A stretch of DNA of 11,398 bases from JAFLDD01 sp049314715 (lineage in GTDB: Bacteria > Pseudomonadota > Alphaproteobacteria > Rickettsiales > UBA3002). A program made the position numbers and the translations under genes. The stretch is from positions 1 through 11,398 of the forward strand of contig JBMOEL010000057.1 of the NCBI GenBank assembly GCA_049314715.1, given 5' to 3'. This document shows, one piece after another, positions 1 through 7,926 of this stretch; the stretch's first letter is position 1, and each line of letters starts with the position of its first letter. The notes under the pieces are model-generated. The model was given only the letters and a program-made list of their open reading frames with translations. It searched no databases and had not been told where the DNA came from.

Positions 1-1615
1 CTTCGCCGTCAGGGTCACCACTAAACGCGTCGAACTTCAATGCAAGTTGCCCATCGACCGTTCCTTGCATGGTTTCTGGATTAAGCTTGAGCGCATCCTC
101 AAACGTGAAATGCTTGAGGGCTAGTAAAGCCGCAACATCGCCGGCAGGCGCAGAAACTTTGAGCTCTGCTTCCATCGGCGTTGCTGGTGTGTTTAGGTTT
201 TTAACGCGTACACGCGAACCGGCAATCACTGTGCCAGTGAGAATTTTTCCTGTGCTGGCGCTACCTTCCATGGTCTCACCCGTGAATACAACATGTCCAT
301 TCACGCCTGTCGCCAGCGGGAACCCTTTAAGGTAATTAATGGTCAAATTCTCCGCATCAATCACCGAATGAATCGCATGGTCGGGGTAGAATTCGGCGCC
401 AAAATCCTGAGGTTGCAGTGAGACTTCGAGGGTAGCCTTACGGGCAATACCATCCGTAATGTGGTTGGTGACCCATGTGCGCGACTCGGGCGAGAGCATG
501 AGCGGCCAGTATTTATAGAGCTTATTCATGGGCAGCGCTGTGACTTCCGAAGTTGCTTGCACAGCCCAGCCATCCTCGTGCTTCATGCCGTTTCCTGTTG
601 CTTTTACGATTGTATCCGGAAACTTTAAGTTCAGTTCGTTTACTACCCACTGCTTCGCGTGGTTACTCAGGCGTGCGGAAACGAGACCTTCACGAATATC
701 AAGCGGCTCAGGAAACCATTCAGGTACATCCAGCGTCGCACGCGTGGTGCTCATGGTAATATCGGCATTCTCAAGTGCCTGCTTTTTATTTAACCCTAAC
801 TTTATAGTGCCGGAAACTTTTCCGCTCACATCGCTCACGGGGCCGCAGGAAGCAAACATACAAATCATATCTGCCGGCATGTGCTCAAACGTAAAGCTTG
901 CGACCGATTCCTCCGTATCACGATTCCACTGCGCCGTACCCGCGACATAGTGGGTAGTTGTATCTTTCGTTGCGTCTTTGCGTAAAAACGGCATCGACAT
1001 TGCGCCGTAAATACCGTCATCATCACGGCCAACGCGCAGCGAAAACGGCGAGCTTATGAGCTTACTGCCCGTTTTGATGTCGGTCATTTGCATATAGGCA
1101 TTTTCAATCGCGAAACGCTTGAACGGAAGACGAATCGCTGTTTTTTCATCTTCTTCGTTGGGCGCCATCATCGGCGCGAAGAGCTCTTGCAGCGTGAGAA
1201 TGGCTCTGTCTTCTTGCAGGCCGAGCTTTATTTCCCCCTGCTCATCACGCACGAGGAATAGCTTAGGATTATAGACCGTCACACTACCAAGACTCACCTC
1301 GCCAATCAGCAGATTGGGAAGTCGCAAGGTAGCATCCATCTCAGGCAATGTTGCGAATACCTGCCCGTCAAGGCTTTGCCATTCCACACGGCTGAGGCGA
1401 ATGGCCCCAAATCGGCTCAGCGACCGCCAATCAATCAGCGCTTCGCCGATGGTCACTTTATACGGCGCGCCTTGCACCTGCATAGCACGCTCAATCATGG
1501 GCTTGAGCCACGCAATTGGTTTAGGGCCACCCGCAGTAAACATCACCGCTCCCCCCACGACTAAGACGAGGAGGGTGACTAAAAATGCAAGACTATGCGT
1601 AATGCGCTTGACCAT
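1..1615 (-). CDS. AsmA/YhdP-like DUF3971 envelope protein, C-terminus cut by window edge
   Basis: Reading down from an ATG at 1615, the minus strand stays open for 538 codons to the window edge, so this is a 5' partial gene. Residues 2-5 are V-K-R-I, followed by one strong hydrophobic segment at about residues 8-26 (SLAFLVTLLVLVVGGAVMF). This gives a single N-terminal membrane anchor with the rest predicted periplasmic. The body is rich in short beta-strand-like stretches. It contains the hallmark of the DUF3971/YhdP group, here YKYWPLMLSPESRTWVTNHI at about residues 367-386 (family: YWP.gLaP.aR.Wv..ni). Proteins of this AsmA-like superfamily (YhdP, TamB, AsmA) are known or proposed to carry phospholipids between inner and outer membrane. 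An in-frame TAG lies just upstream and no other start is available, though no clear Shine-Dalgarno is visible. A DUF3971 gene next to glnE and a bcp-type peroxiredoxin is, as far as I recall, a common alphaproteobacterial arrangement. The family call is firm; the transport substrate is inference. Confidence 0.85.
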   Translation of the reverse strand, partial: MVKRITHSLAFLVTLLVLVVGGAVMFTAGGPKPIAWLKPMIERAMQVQGAPYKVTIGEALIDWRSLSRFGAIRLSRVEWQSLDGQVFATLPEMDATLRLPNLLIGEVSLGSVTVYNPKLFLVRDEQGEIKLGLQEDRAILTLQELFAPMMAPNEEDEKTAIRLPFKRFAIENAYMQMTDIKTGSKLISSPFSLRVGRDDDGIYGAMSMPFLRKDATKDTTTHYVAGTAQWNRDTEESVASFTFEHMPADMICMFASCGPVSDVSGKVSGTIKLGLNKKQALENADITMSTTRATLDVPEWFPEPLDIREGLVSARLSNHAKQWVVNELNLKFPDTIVKATGNGMKHEDGWAVQATSEVTALPMNKLYKYWPLMLSPESRTWVTNHITDGIARKATLEVSLQPQDFGAEFYPDHAIHSVIDAENLTINYLKGFPLATGVNGHVVFTGETMEGSASTGKILTGTVIAGSRVRVKNLNTPATPMEAELKVSAPAGDVAALLALKHFTFEDALKLNPETMQGTVDGQLALKFDAFSGDPDGE

Positions 1616-1628
1616 GTTGCGTAATGCG
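1596..1628. repeat. 11-bp direct repeat across the divergent start region
   Basis: TGCGTAATGCG occurs exactly at 1596-1606 and again at 1618-1628, 22 bp apart start to start, which is about two helical turns. Within each copy GCGTAATGC is a near-palindrome with one mismatched pair. The two copies flank the ATG (1613-1615) of the minus-strand DUF3971 gene and lie just before the favoured glnE start. A regulator binding on one DNA face could act on both genes, but a simple local duplication is also possible. No regulator is identified. Confidence 0.4.
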
Positions 1629-1641
1629 GCGAGATGTTCCT

Positions 1642-4509
1642 ATGGTTTCTAACGACTCTGATAGCACCCTTCACTTGCCTGCTGCAAGCAATGAGCGCGA
1701 CGCGGCCCATTTATGGGAAACGCTTTCGGGCACATTTGCTGCCGCAACAGCACATGTTGGCGCGCGACCGCTGCTTTATGCAAGCGCTGGCAATTCGCCC
1801 TATCTGGCACGTTTGATACAAAAATATCCTGACGTTTTTCTGCATGGCCTCAATAATGGCTATCGCCATGAAGCACAGCGCATCATCGAGGAAATCACTG
1901 TACCTACGGACGATCTGATGAAGCATCTGCGCATTTCAAAGGCGCAGCTTTCCCTCGCTGTGGCGCTGGGCGATATTAATGGTGAAATGCCGCTAAAGGA
2001 AGTGACGGGATTACTTTCTGATTGTGCGGAGCGCTGCGTGCAGATAGCCCTCAATCACTTACTTAGCGCAGCTGTTAAGCGTGGTGAGCTAGCACCCAAG
2101 CATCTCGAAAACCCAAGCCTTGATAGTGGTATCATTATTTTGGGAATGGGTAAATTGGGCGCGCTTGAACTCAACTACTCCAGCGATATTGACCTTATCA
2201 TTCTCTATGAAAAAGAGCGCTTGCCTTATACGGGGCAGCGCAATGCCCAAGTATTCATGAATAAAATTGCACAGGATTTAGTGACGCTGCTGCAAGAACG
2301 CACGCAGGATGGCTATGTTTTCCGTACCGATTTGCGGTTACGGCCTGACCCTATGTCCACCCCACCTGCGGTGACGGTTGGCTCGGCGCTTACTTATTAC
2401 GAAACGGTGGGCCAAAACTGGGAACGCGCTGCGATGATTAAGGCGCGCCCGATTGCGGGAGATATTCAGGCAGGCGTGCGATTCTTAAGTGAACTCGTGC
2501 CTTATATCTGGCGTAAAAGCCTCGATTTTGCGACGATTGCCGATATTCACTCTATCAAACGTCAAATGAATGTGGCGCATGGTAAAACCATTACGCTCGA
2601 AGGCCACAACATCAAAACAGGCATGGGCGGGATTCGCGAGATTGAATTCTTCGTGCAAACCCAACAGCTTGTTTGGGGTGGGCGTATCCCCACTCTTCGC
2701 GTACAAAGCACGCTGGATGCGCTCGATAAATTGGTCGAGGCTGAATTAGTAGCACCCGCTACGCGCGAGCGTTTACACCAACACTATCTTTATTTGCGCA
2801 ATCTCGAGCATCGCCTGCAAATGCGCAATGATGAGCAAACGCATACATTACCTGATACGAACGAAGGGTTTGATTGGCTGCGTATTTTTCTCAATTACCC
2901 ATCACAAAGCGATTTGCGCAACTACTGCCTTGATGTGCTGAATGAAGTGCACCGCATTTATTCAGAATCTATGACGGGTTCTGAGCCATTGGCGGTAGAT
3001 GGTAATTTGGTATTCACGGGCGTGGAGGCAGACCCTGAAACTCTAACCACACTCAAACATATGGGCTATACGGAAGTGCAGCGCATTTCAGATATTATCC
3101 AAGGTTGGCATCGTGGTCATCGGCGCTCGACGCGCTCAAAGCGCTCACGGCAAGTACTGACAGAATTAATACCAGCTGTACTCACCGCACTCGGTAAAAC
3201 CGCTCAGCCTGACACAGCGTTTTTCCATTTTGATGATTTTATCGATAAGCTTCCCTCGGGTGCACAGATTTTTACGTTGTTTAATACACGCCCAGAACTA
3301 CTCGAATTATTGGCGGATATTTTGGGCTCTGCCCCAGCGCTTGGTGACACACTAAGCAAAGACCCCGGCCTTTTGGAAAGCGTATTGGAAGTCGATTTCT
3401 TCCAACCCCTGCCCGACAAATCGCAGCTTGCCGCACTTTTGCATGAGCGCATTGCCTATACGCAAAATTACGAACAGCGCATGGGTTATTTGCGGCTTTA
3501 TAATAATGAAAAGCGCTTTCAAGCAGGTGTGCATTTGCTCAAGAAACTTGCTAAACCGCTCGATATCGGTTGCTTCCTAAGCGACCTTGCGGACGTGATT
3601 GTGCAAACCACCATCGACAGCGTGCTTGATGCCTACGCTGAAGATGTGCCTGAAATTCGCACGCTATCCTTTGCGGTATTGGCGCTTGGTAAACTCGGCA
3701 GCCGTGAAATGACCTTCGGCTCGGATTTGGATTTAGTGTTCGTCTATGATGATGAAGGTGACGCCGCGTCTGAAATGCGCGCCCATGTGCAGCGCGTAAG
3801 TCAGCGACTTGTGAGCGCCCTCACCTTACTCACGCGTGAGGGGCGCTTATATGAGGTGGATACGCGCTTAAGGCCTGGTGGCAGTGACGGGCCGATTGCC
3901 GTTAGCCTCAAAGCGTTTGACGCTTATTTTACTAACAGCGCGTGGACTTATGAACATATGGCGCTTACCAAAGCGCGTATTATTGCCCATCATGGCGCGG
4001 CGTTTGGTGAAATGCTTGGCACAGTGATTCAAAGCCATATTTGCAAAGCGCGCGACCACGCCGTACTCTTAACCGATGTGCGCGAGATGCGTGAACGCAT
4101 CGCCAAAGAACATCGCACGAACAATCCATGGCATCTCAAACATCATCGCGGCGGCATGGTCGATATTGACTTCATCGCGCAATATCTCTGTTTGCGCGAA
4201 GCATTAGCACACCCCGCCATTTGGCATGCTCAGGCAGAAGCTGTCCTGCAAGAAGCTGCGAATCTTGGCATTATGGATGCACAAAAAGCCGCAGACTTGA
4301 TTCAGGCAAAAATCTTCCTATCTGATCTACTCAGCTATTTGCGTTTGACGTGGGAAGCAGGCATCATCACCGACGATGCACCTTCAGGCCTCAAACGCTT
4401 GTTGACCGCTTCTATGGGCGCACATGATTTTGAAGCACTCAAAGCGCGAGTCATGGAAGTTGAGGCACGCGTGCGCGTGTTGTGGGATGAATTAATACCA
4501 ACTGCTTAG
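1642..4509 (+). CDS. glnE: Bifunctional glutamine synthetase adenylyltransferase/adenylyl-removing enzyme
   Basis: GlnE switches glutamine synthetase off by adding AMP to a tyrosine and on again by phosphorolytic removal, under control of PII (GlnB). Both nucleotidyltransferase domains are present. The N-terminal (adenylyl-removing) one has GMGKLGALELN and the metal pair SDID at residues 181-184. The C-terminal (adenylylating) one has ALGKLGSREMTFG and SDLD at residues 694-697. Each is followed by its expected second motif: MGGIREIEFF near 328-337 and GGMVDIDF near 837-844. The size, about 955 residues, matches the usual ~950. I chose ATG 1642 because GGCGAG at 1628-1633 is a weak ribosome site 8 bases upstream; an in-frame ATG at 1624 (961 residues) has none and stays possible. 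The start lies only 26 bp from the divergent DUF3971 start, so any glnE promoter must lie inside that gene. The gene is intact. Confidence 0.96.
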   Translation: MVSNDSDSTLHLPAASNERDAAHLWETLSGTFAAATAHVGARPLLYASAGNSPYLARLIQKYPDVFLHGLNNGYRHEAQRIIEEITVPTDDLMKHLRISKAQLSLAVALGDINGEMPLKEVTGLLSDCAERCVQIALNHLLSAAVKRGELAPKHLENPSLDSGIIILGMGKLGALELNYSSDIDLIILYEKERLPYTGQRNAQVFMNKIAQDLVTLLQERTQDGYVFRTDLRLRPDPMSTPPAVTVGSALTYYETVGQNWERAAMIKARPIAGDIQAGVRFLSELVPYIWRKSLDFATIADIHSIKRQMNVAHGKTITLEGHNIKTGMGGIREIEFFVQTQQLVWGGRIPTLRVQSTLDALDKLVEAELVAPATRERLHQHYLYLRNLEHRLQMRNDEQTHTLPDTNEGFDWLRIFLNYPSQSDLRNYCLDVLNEVHRIYSESMTGSEPLAVDGNLVFTGVEADPETLTTLKHMGYTEVQRISDIIQGWHRGHRRSTRSKRSRQVLTELIPAVLTALGKTAQPDTAFFHFDDFIDKLPSGAQIFTLFNTRPELLELLADILGSAPALGDTLSKDPGLLESVLEVDFFQPLPDKSQLAALLHERIAYTQNYEQRMGYLRLYNNEKRFQAGVHLLKKLAKPLDIGCFLSDLADVIVQTTIDSVLDAYAEDVPEIRTLSFAVLALGKLGSREMTFGSDLDLVFVYDDEGDAASEMRAHVQRVSQRLVSALTLLTREGRLYEVDTRLRPGGSDGPIAVSLKAFDAYFTNSAWTYEHMALTKARIIAHHGAAFGEMLGTVIQSHICKARDHAVLLTDVREMRERIAKEHRTNNPWHLKHHRGGMVDIDFIAQYLCLREALAHPAIWHAQAEAVLQEAANLGIMDAQKAADLIQAKIFLSDLLSYLRLTWEAGIITDDAPSGLKRLLTASMGAHDFEALKARVMEVEARVRVLWDELIPTA

Positions 4510-4518
4510 GAGAGCATC

Positions 4519-5016
4519 ATGGCGAAAGCTGCAAAGAAAATCGAAACCTCATCACTCAGCGTGGGTGATAAAGCACCCGCTTTTAGTATGGTTACGGATG
4601 GCGGCGGCAAGGTGAGTCTCAAAGATTTTTCGGGTAAGAAAAACGTCGTGCTGTATTTCTACCCCAAAGACGACACACCTGGTTGCACCACCGAGGCTAA
4701 GGATTTCAGTGACCTCGACGCGAAATTCAAAAAGGCCGATACGGTGATTATCGGTGTGTCAAAAGACCCTGTGAAAAGCCATGATAAGTTTAAAACCAAA
4801 TATTGCCTGCCCTTTACCCTAGGTTCGGACGAAGATGGTTCGGTATGCGAAGCGTATGGTGTGTGGGTCGAGAAAAGCATGTATGGCAAAACCTACATGG
4901 GTATTCAGCGCGCCACGTTTTTGATTGATAAAAAAGGCGCGGTTGTGGCGATATGGCCAAAAGTCTCCGTCACGGGACATGCGGCAGAAGTGCTAAAAGC
5001 CGCGCAATCACTTTAA
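4519..5016 (+). CDS. bcp: Thioredoxin-dependent peroxiredoxin of the Bcp/PrxQ family
   Basis: A 165-residue cytosolic peroxidase that reduces hydrogen peroxide and organic hydroperoxides. The Prx active-site signature is complete: YFYPKDDTPGCT gives P49, T53 and peroxidatic C56, and R131 in RATFLID is the catalytic arginine. In E. coli Bcp the resolving cysteine is five residues after the peroxidatic one; here that place is K61. C96 (KYCLPF) and C110 (GSVCEAY) are the only other cysteines and could resolve the disulfide; otherwise the enzyme is one-Cys. The start is fixed by AGGAG at 4508-4512, which overlaps the glnE stop, 6 bases before the ATG. The 9-bp gap suggests co-transcription with glnE. 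The 3' end overlaps the convergent sirtuin gene by 9 bp. Confidence 0.95.
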   Translation: MAKAAKKIETSSLSVGDKAPAFSMVTDGGGKVSLKDFSGKKNVVLYFYPKDDTPGCTTEAKDFSDLDAKFKKADTVIIGVSKDPVKSHDKFKTKYCLPFTLGSDEDGSVCEAYGVWVEKSMYGKTYMGIQRATFLIDKKGAVVAIWPKVSVTGHAAEVLKAAQSL

Positions 5017-5685
5017 TAGCGCGTCGATATAAGCTGGCACTAATTCAGTGGCTTTTCCATAGCGCTTTTCAGCGAATAGGCTTTCGCCTAAAGACGGCTC
5101 CAGATTAAGCTCAATGGCATGTGCGCCCGCTTGGCGCGCTTCGGCCACGAATCCTGCGGCGGGGTAAACATTGCCCGATGTGCCAATCGAAATAAATAAA
5201 TCGCAGTTTCGCAGCGCGCGGTAAATGCGCTCCATCTCGAGTGGCATTTCACCAAACCAAACGATGTGCGGCCGCCAGTCACTGTCTGGTTCTAGGTCTT
5301 CATCACATTCCAGCACATGGCCAGTCTCATTATGGCGCTTCTTTTTGAGTTCACCATGCATATGAATGAGCGAATCGGTTGGCGAACCGCCGCGCTCATG
5401 CAGATCATCAACGTTTTGTGTCACCAGAAGAAACTCACCTTTCCAAGAATGGGCCAGTTTGGCGAGCGCATGATGCGCGGTGTTGGGCTCAACCTCTAGC
5501 AATTGCCGCCGCCGCATATTGTAAAACTCCTGCACCAGTGCGGGATTCGCCTCATAAGCTTGCGGGGTTGCAACGTCTTCAATACGGTGACCGCACCATA
5601 GCCCATCACTACCCCTAAAGGTCTGCAGGCCTGATTCGGCAGAAATACCTGCACCCGTCAATATCACGATATTTTCACTATCCAC
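5008..5685 (-). CDS. cobB: NAD-dependent protein deacylase, class III sirtuin (CobB/SIRT5-like)
   Basis: Sirtuins use NAD+ to remove acyl groups from protein lysines, giving nicotinamide and O-acyl-ADP-ribose. The 225-residue product has the NAD-binding GAGISAESG (11-19), TQNVDDLHE (89-97), catalytic H110 in HMHGEL, VWFGEMP (142-148), and the Rossmann GTSGNVYPA and ELNLEPS motifs. Y55 and R58 (FYNMRR) form the Y-x-x-R pair that marks class III enzymes, which prefer succinyl, malonyl or glutaryl groups. The zinc module looks lost: E. coli CobB has several cysteines between HGEL and RPHVVWFGE, whereas here there is one, C127, plus H118 and H123. The start is GTG at 5685, supported by AGGAG 9 bases upstream. 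It is divergent from dadA and convergent with bcp, overlapping it by 9 bp. Family assignment is firm; acyl preference is inferred. Confidence 0.94.
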   Translation of the reverse strand: MDSENIVILTGAGISAESGLQTFRGSDGLWCGHRIEDVATPQAYEANPALVQEFYNMRRRQLLEVEPNTAHHALAKLAHSWKGEFLLVTQNVDDLHERGGSPTDSLIHMHGELKKKRHNETGHVLECDEDLEPDSDWRPHIVWFGEMPLEMERIYRALRNCDLFISIGTSGNVYPAAGFVAEARQAGAHAIELNLEPSLGESLFAEKRYGKATELVPAYIDALLK

Positions 5686-5694
5686 AGCCAGTTG

Positions 5695-5699
5695 CTCCT
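5695..5699 (-). promoter_or_regulatory. Shine-Dalgarno AGGAG deciding the sirtuin GTG start
   Basis: Read on the minus strand, AGGAG lies 9 bases before the GTG at 5685. The GAGISAESG motif begins only 10 residues in, as expected for short bacterial CobB proteins, so a GTG start here fits both ribosome site and family length. Confidence 0.7.
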
Positions 5700-5710
5700 G
5701 CGCCTGAGTT

Positions 5711-5732
5711 CGTATAAAAGCGAATTATCACA
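5711..5732. promoter_or_regulatory. Candidate divergent promoters between the sirtuin and dadA
   Basis: The 58-bp gap at 5686-5743 must serve both genes. On the minus strand TGTGATAAT (plus coordinates 5724-5732) is an extended -10 with a five-of-six core, giving a start near 5717 and a leader of about 30 bases for the sirtuin. On the plus strand TATAAA at 5713-5718 would start dadA near 5725, ten bases ahead of its GAGG ribosome site (5735-5738). Neither has a convincing -35. The two -10 elements would overlap in occupancy, so the promoters may compete. Confidence 0.35.
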
Positions 5733-5743
5733 ATGAGGCAATC

Positions 5744-7006
5744 ATGAAAATTTGCATATTAGGTGCTGGGGTATTGGGTGTCACATCAGCGTATGAGCTT
5801 GCCAAGCGTGGCCATGAAGTAACCGTGCTTGAGCGCCAGAGTGCCGCCGCTTTGGAATGTTCCATCGCCAATGGTGGGCAGCTTTCCTATTCACACGCCA
5901 TGCCTTGGGCAAACCCTTACGTTTTCCCCGACGTGTTTCGTTGGATGTTCAAGGACGACGCGCCGCTTGTGTTCCGCTTCAAAGCCGACCCACATATGAT
6001 TCGCTGGGGCTTGCTGTTCTTACTCAATTGCTTACCCGCACGTACACGTCGTCACAGTGAGGCATTGCTGCGCCTTGGTGTGTATAGCCGCTTAAAAACG
6101 GATGAAATTATTGCCGATACGAAGCTGGAATTTGATTATCTGAGCAAAGGCATTTTGCACGTATTCTCCAGCCAAGCCTGTTTGGACCATGCAAAAATTC
6201 AGGCGGATTTTCAACATAGGCTAGGTGGCGATCCTGAGACGTTACTCTCGCCAGAAGAGTGCGTGAAGATTGAGCCAACACTTGCCCATTCCAATAAGAA
6301 AATTTTTGGTGGCGTACTGGCACCCAAAGATGCTTCGGGCGATATTCATAAATTTACGCAGCGCTTAGCTGCCCACATCGCCGAGAAATACGGTGTGAAA
6401 TTCCAGTATGGCACCGAGATTAAACGCTTACATAAAGCAGACGGCAAGATTTCGCATATCGAAACGTCACACGGTTACCTGAGCGGCTTTGACCATTATG
6501 TGTTAAGCACGGGCGCCTATAGTGCCATTCATTTGCGGCAACTTGGGTTATATTATCCGATTTACCCGATGAAGGGCTACTCCATCACCTTCCCTGCCAA
6601 TGAGTTCTGTCCAACTGTTAGCTTGACGGACGAGGCATTAAAAGTCGTCTATAGCCGCCTTGAGGATCGCATTCGCGTGGCGGGTACGGCGGAATTTGCA
6701 GGCTATAATCATGATATTCGTAAAGTGCGGATTGACCCCATCGTACGTGGTGTGAAAAACTTATTCCCGAAAGCCGATTTATCGAAAATTGATGAGTGGG
6801 CATGTCTGCGCCCCTCAACACCCGATGGCCCACCAGTGATTGGTAAAACGCCTATCAGCAACCTTTATCTCAATACAGGCCACGGCACATTGGGGTGGAC
6901 GCAAGCGGCAGGTTCCGCGCGATTATTGGCAGATGTGTTTGAAGGCGCGCCCACCGAAATCCCCATGACGGGGCTGACGATTGAGCGCAATCTGATTAAG
7001 CTTTAA
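5744..7006 (+). CDS. dadA: D-amino acid dehydrogenase, FAD-dependent
   Basis: DadA oxidises D-amino acids, typically D-alanine, to the 2-oxo acid and ammonia, passing electrons to the respiratory chain from the inner face of the cytoplasmic membrane. The 420-residue product starts with the FAD-binding fold: GAGVLG at 7-12 and the acidic ribose-binding end of strand two at V-L-E30. The DadA signature follows at about 40-56 (SIANGGQLSYSHAMPWANP), close to E. coli SAANAGQIS...PWAAP. The C-terminal FAD/substrate motif GHGTLGWTQAAGSARLLAD starts at residue 379, preceded by RPSTPDGPPVIG. ATG 5744 has GAGG 5 bases upstream. No alanine racemase (dadX) or Lrp-type regulator is next to it, unlike the classical dad operon. 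Its TAA shares one base with the next ATG, so the downstream hydrolase is probably translationally coupled. Another D-amino acid or secondary amine substrate is possible. Confidence 0.92.
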   Translation: MKICILGAGVLGVTSAYELAKRGHEVTVLERQSAAALECSIANGGQLSYSHAMPWANPYVFPDVFRWMFKDDAPLVFRFKADPHMIRWGLLFLLNCLPARTRRHSEALLRLGVYSRLKTDEIIADTKLEFDYLSKGILHVFSSQACLDHAKIQADFQHRLGGDPETLLSPEECVKIEPTLAHSNKKIFGGVLAPKDASGDIHKFTQRLAAHIAEKYGVKFQYGTEIKRLHKADGKISHIETSHGYLSGFDHYVLSTGAYSAIHLRQLGLYYPIYPMKGYSITFPANEFCPTVSLTDEALKVVYSRLEDRIRVAGTAEFAGYNHDIRKVRIDPIVRGVKNLFPKADLSKIDEWACLRPSTPDGPPVIGKTPISNLYLNTGHGTLGWTQAAGSARLLADVFEGAPTEIPMTGLTIERNLIKL

Positions 7007-7911
7007 TGACCTTTGCACACCACAGCATCACCCTGCCGAATCTGCATGATGAAGGTCGGCACGAGATTGTGTTTTACGATTGGGGCAATCCTGATTCTAA
7101 AAAAGTGGCATTTTGTGTACATGGCCTGACACGTAATGCGCGTGATTTTGATTTTTTGGCTCCTGCGCTTGTTGAGCGCGGTTATCGTGTCTTGGCGTTA
7201 AGCATGGCGGGGCGCGGCGAAAGTGCCAATCTTGAAAATCCCATGGCCTATAATTATGCGACTTACGTGGCCGATTGCGTGGCCGTGATGAGCAATTTCC
7301 ATATGCGCTCGGTGGATTGGGTGGGCACGTCTATGGGTGGCATCATCGGCATGATGGTAGCGGCTTTTCACCCCGATCGCATTCGCAAGCTCGTACTCAA
7401 TGATGTGGGTTCATTCCTTTCCAAAGAGGCACTGGGTCGCATTTATAAATATGTCAGTGAAATGCCCGTTCACTTTGGAGACCGCGCTGCTGGTGAAGCG
7501 TATATTCGCACCAATTTTGCGCCATGGGGCATTACCGACGAGGCACATTGGCAGCATTTAATTAACCATAGCCTCAGCCAGAATGCTGATGGCACGTGGC
7601 GCTATTTGTGTGATCCCCGCATTGCCGAGCCATTGCGCGTTGCCAGTGGTAACTTTACGAAGGTTGAAGACGTGAACCTCGCCGAAGTCTGGGATAAGGT
7701 CAATATACCGACCTATATTATTCGTGGCGCGACTTCCGATATTTTGCTGGAAGACACGGTGAGTGCCATGCGCCGCATTCATTTGCGGGCGGATGCTGTG
7801 ACCATCCCGAATGTGGGTCATGCACCTGCCCTCATGAATCATGAGCAAATTAGCCTTGTTGCCGATTGGTTGACACGTGATGCGCTGACTATTGCCGCCG
7901 CAGGCATGTAA
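7006..7911 (+). CDS. Alpha/beta hydrolase, substrate unknown
   Basis: A 301-residue alpha/beta-fold hydrolase of the esterase/lyase type with no signal peptide, so presumably cytosolic. Visible elements in order: the oxyanion-hole HG (H39-G40, VHGLTRNARDF), the strand-turn LSMAGRGES, the nucleophile elbow GTSMGG with S109, the probable acid D245 in RGATSDILL, and H272 in PNVGHAPALM. The catalytic triad is therefore complete. The lid region (about 135-200) contains WRYLCDPRIAEPL, seen in many proteobacterial members. The ATG at 7006-7008 overlaps the dadA stop by one base with no separate ribosome site obvious, which implies coupling to dadA. The sequence does not say whether it acts on an ester, lactone, amide or C-C bond. 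Confidence 0.9.
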   Translation: MTFAHHSITLPNLHDEGRHEIVFYDWGNPDSKKVAFCVHGLTRNARDFDFLAPALVERGYRVLALSMAGRGESANLENPMAYNYATYVADCVAVMSNFHMRSVDWVGTSMGGIIGMMVAAFHPDRIRKLVLNDVGSFLSKEALGRIYKYVSEMPVHFGDRAAGEAYIRTNFAPWGITDEAHWQHLINHSLSQNADGTWRYLCDPRIAEPLRVASGNFTKVEDVNLAEVWDKVNIPTYIIRGATSDILLEDTVSAMRRIHLRADAVTIPNVGHAPALMNHEQISLVADWLTRDALTIAAAGM

Positions 7912-7920
7912 TGGTATAAT
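7892..7920 (+). promoter_or_regulatory. Extended -10 promoter for the 74-residue gene
   Basis: TTGCCG at 7892-7897, a 17-bp spacer, then TGG directly before a perfect TATAAT at 7915-7920. The element begins inside the end of the hydrolase gene and the -10 lies just past its stop. The expected start, about 7 bases after the -10, falls at 7927, which is the A of the downstream ATG. Confidence 0.6.
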
Positions 7921-7926
7921 CAAACT

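Noticed and set aside
528..950. 140-codon plus-strand open frame
   Set aside because: It runs antisense to the DUF3971 gene, whose frame is uninterrupted and carries the family motif; the plus-strand protein has no domain features.
1608..1636. TTGACC near the glnE start as a -35
   Set aside because: At 17 bp spacing the -10 would be GAGATG, a poor match, and it would lie within the start region itself.
7870..7875. Consensus -35 hexamer TTGACA
   Set aside because: It is 39 bp from the TATAAT at 7915 and no -10 lies at 16-18 bp; the TTGCCG at 7892 has the correct spacing instead.
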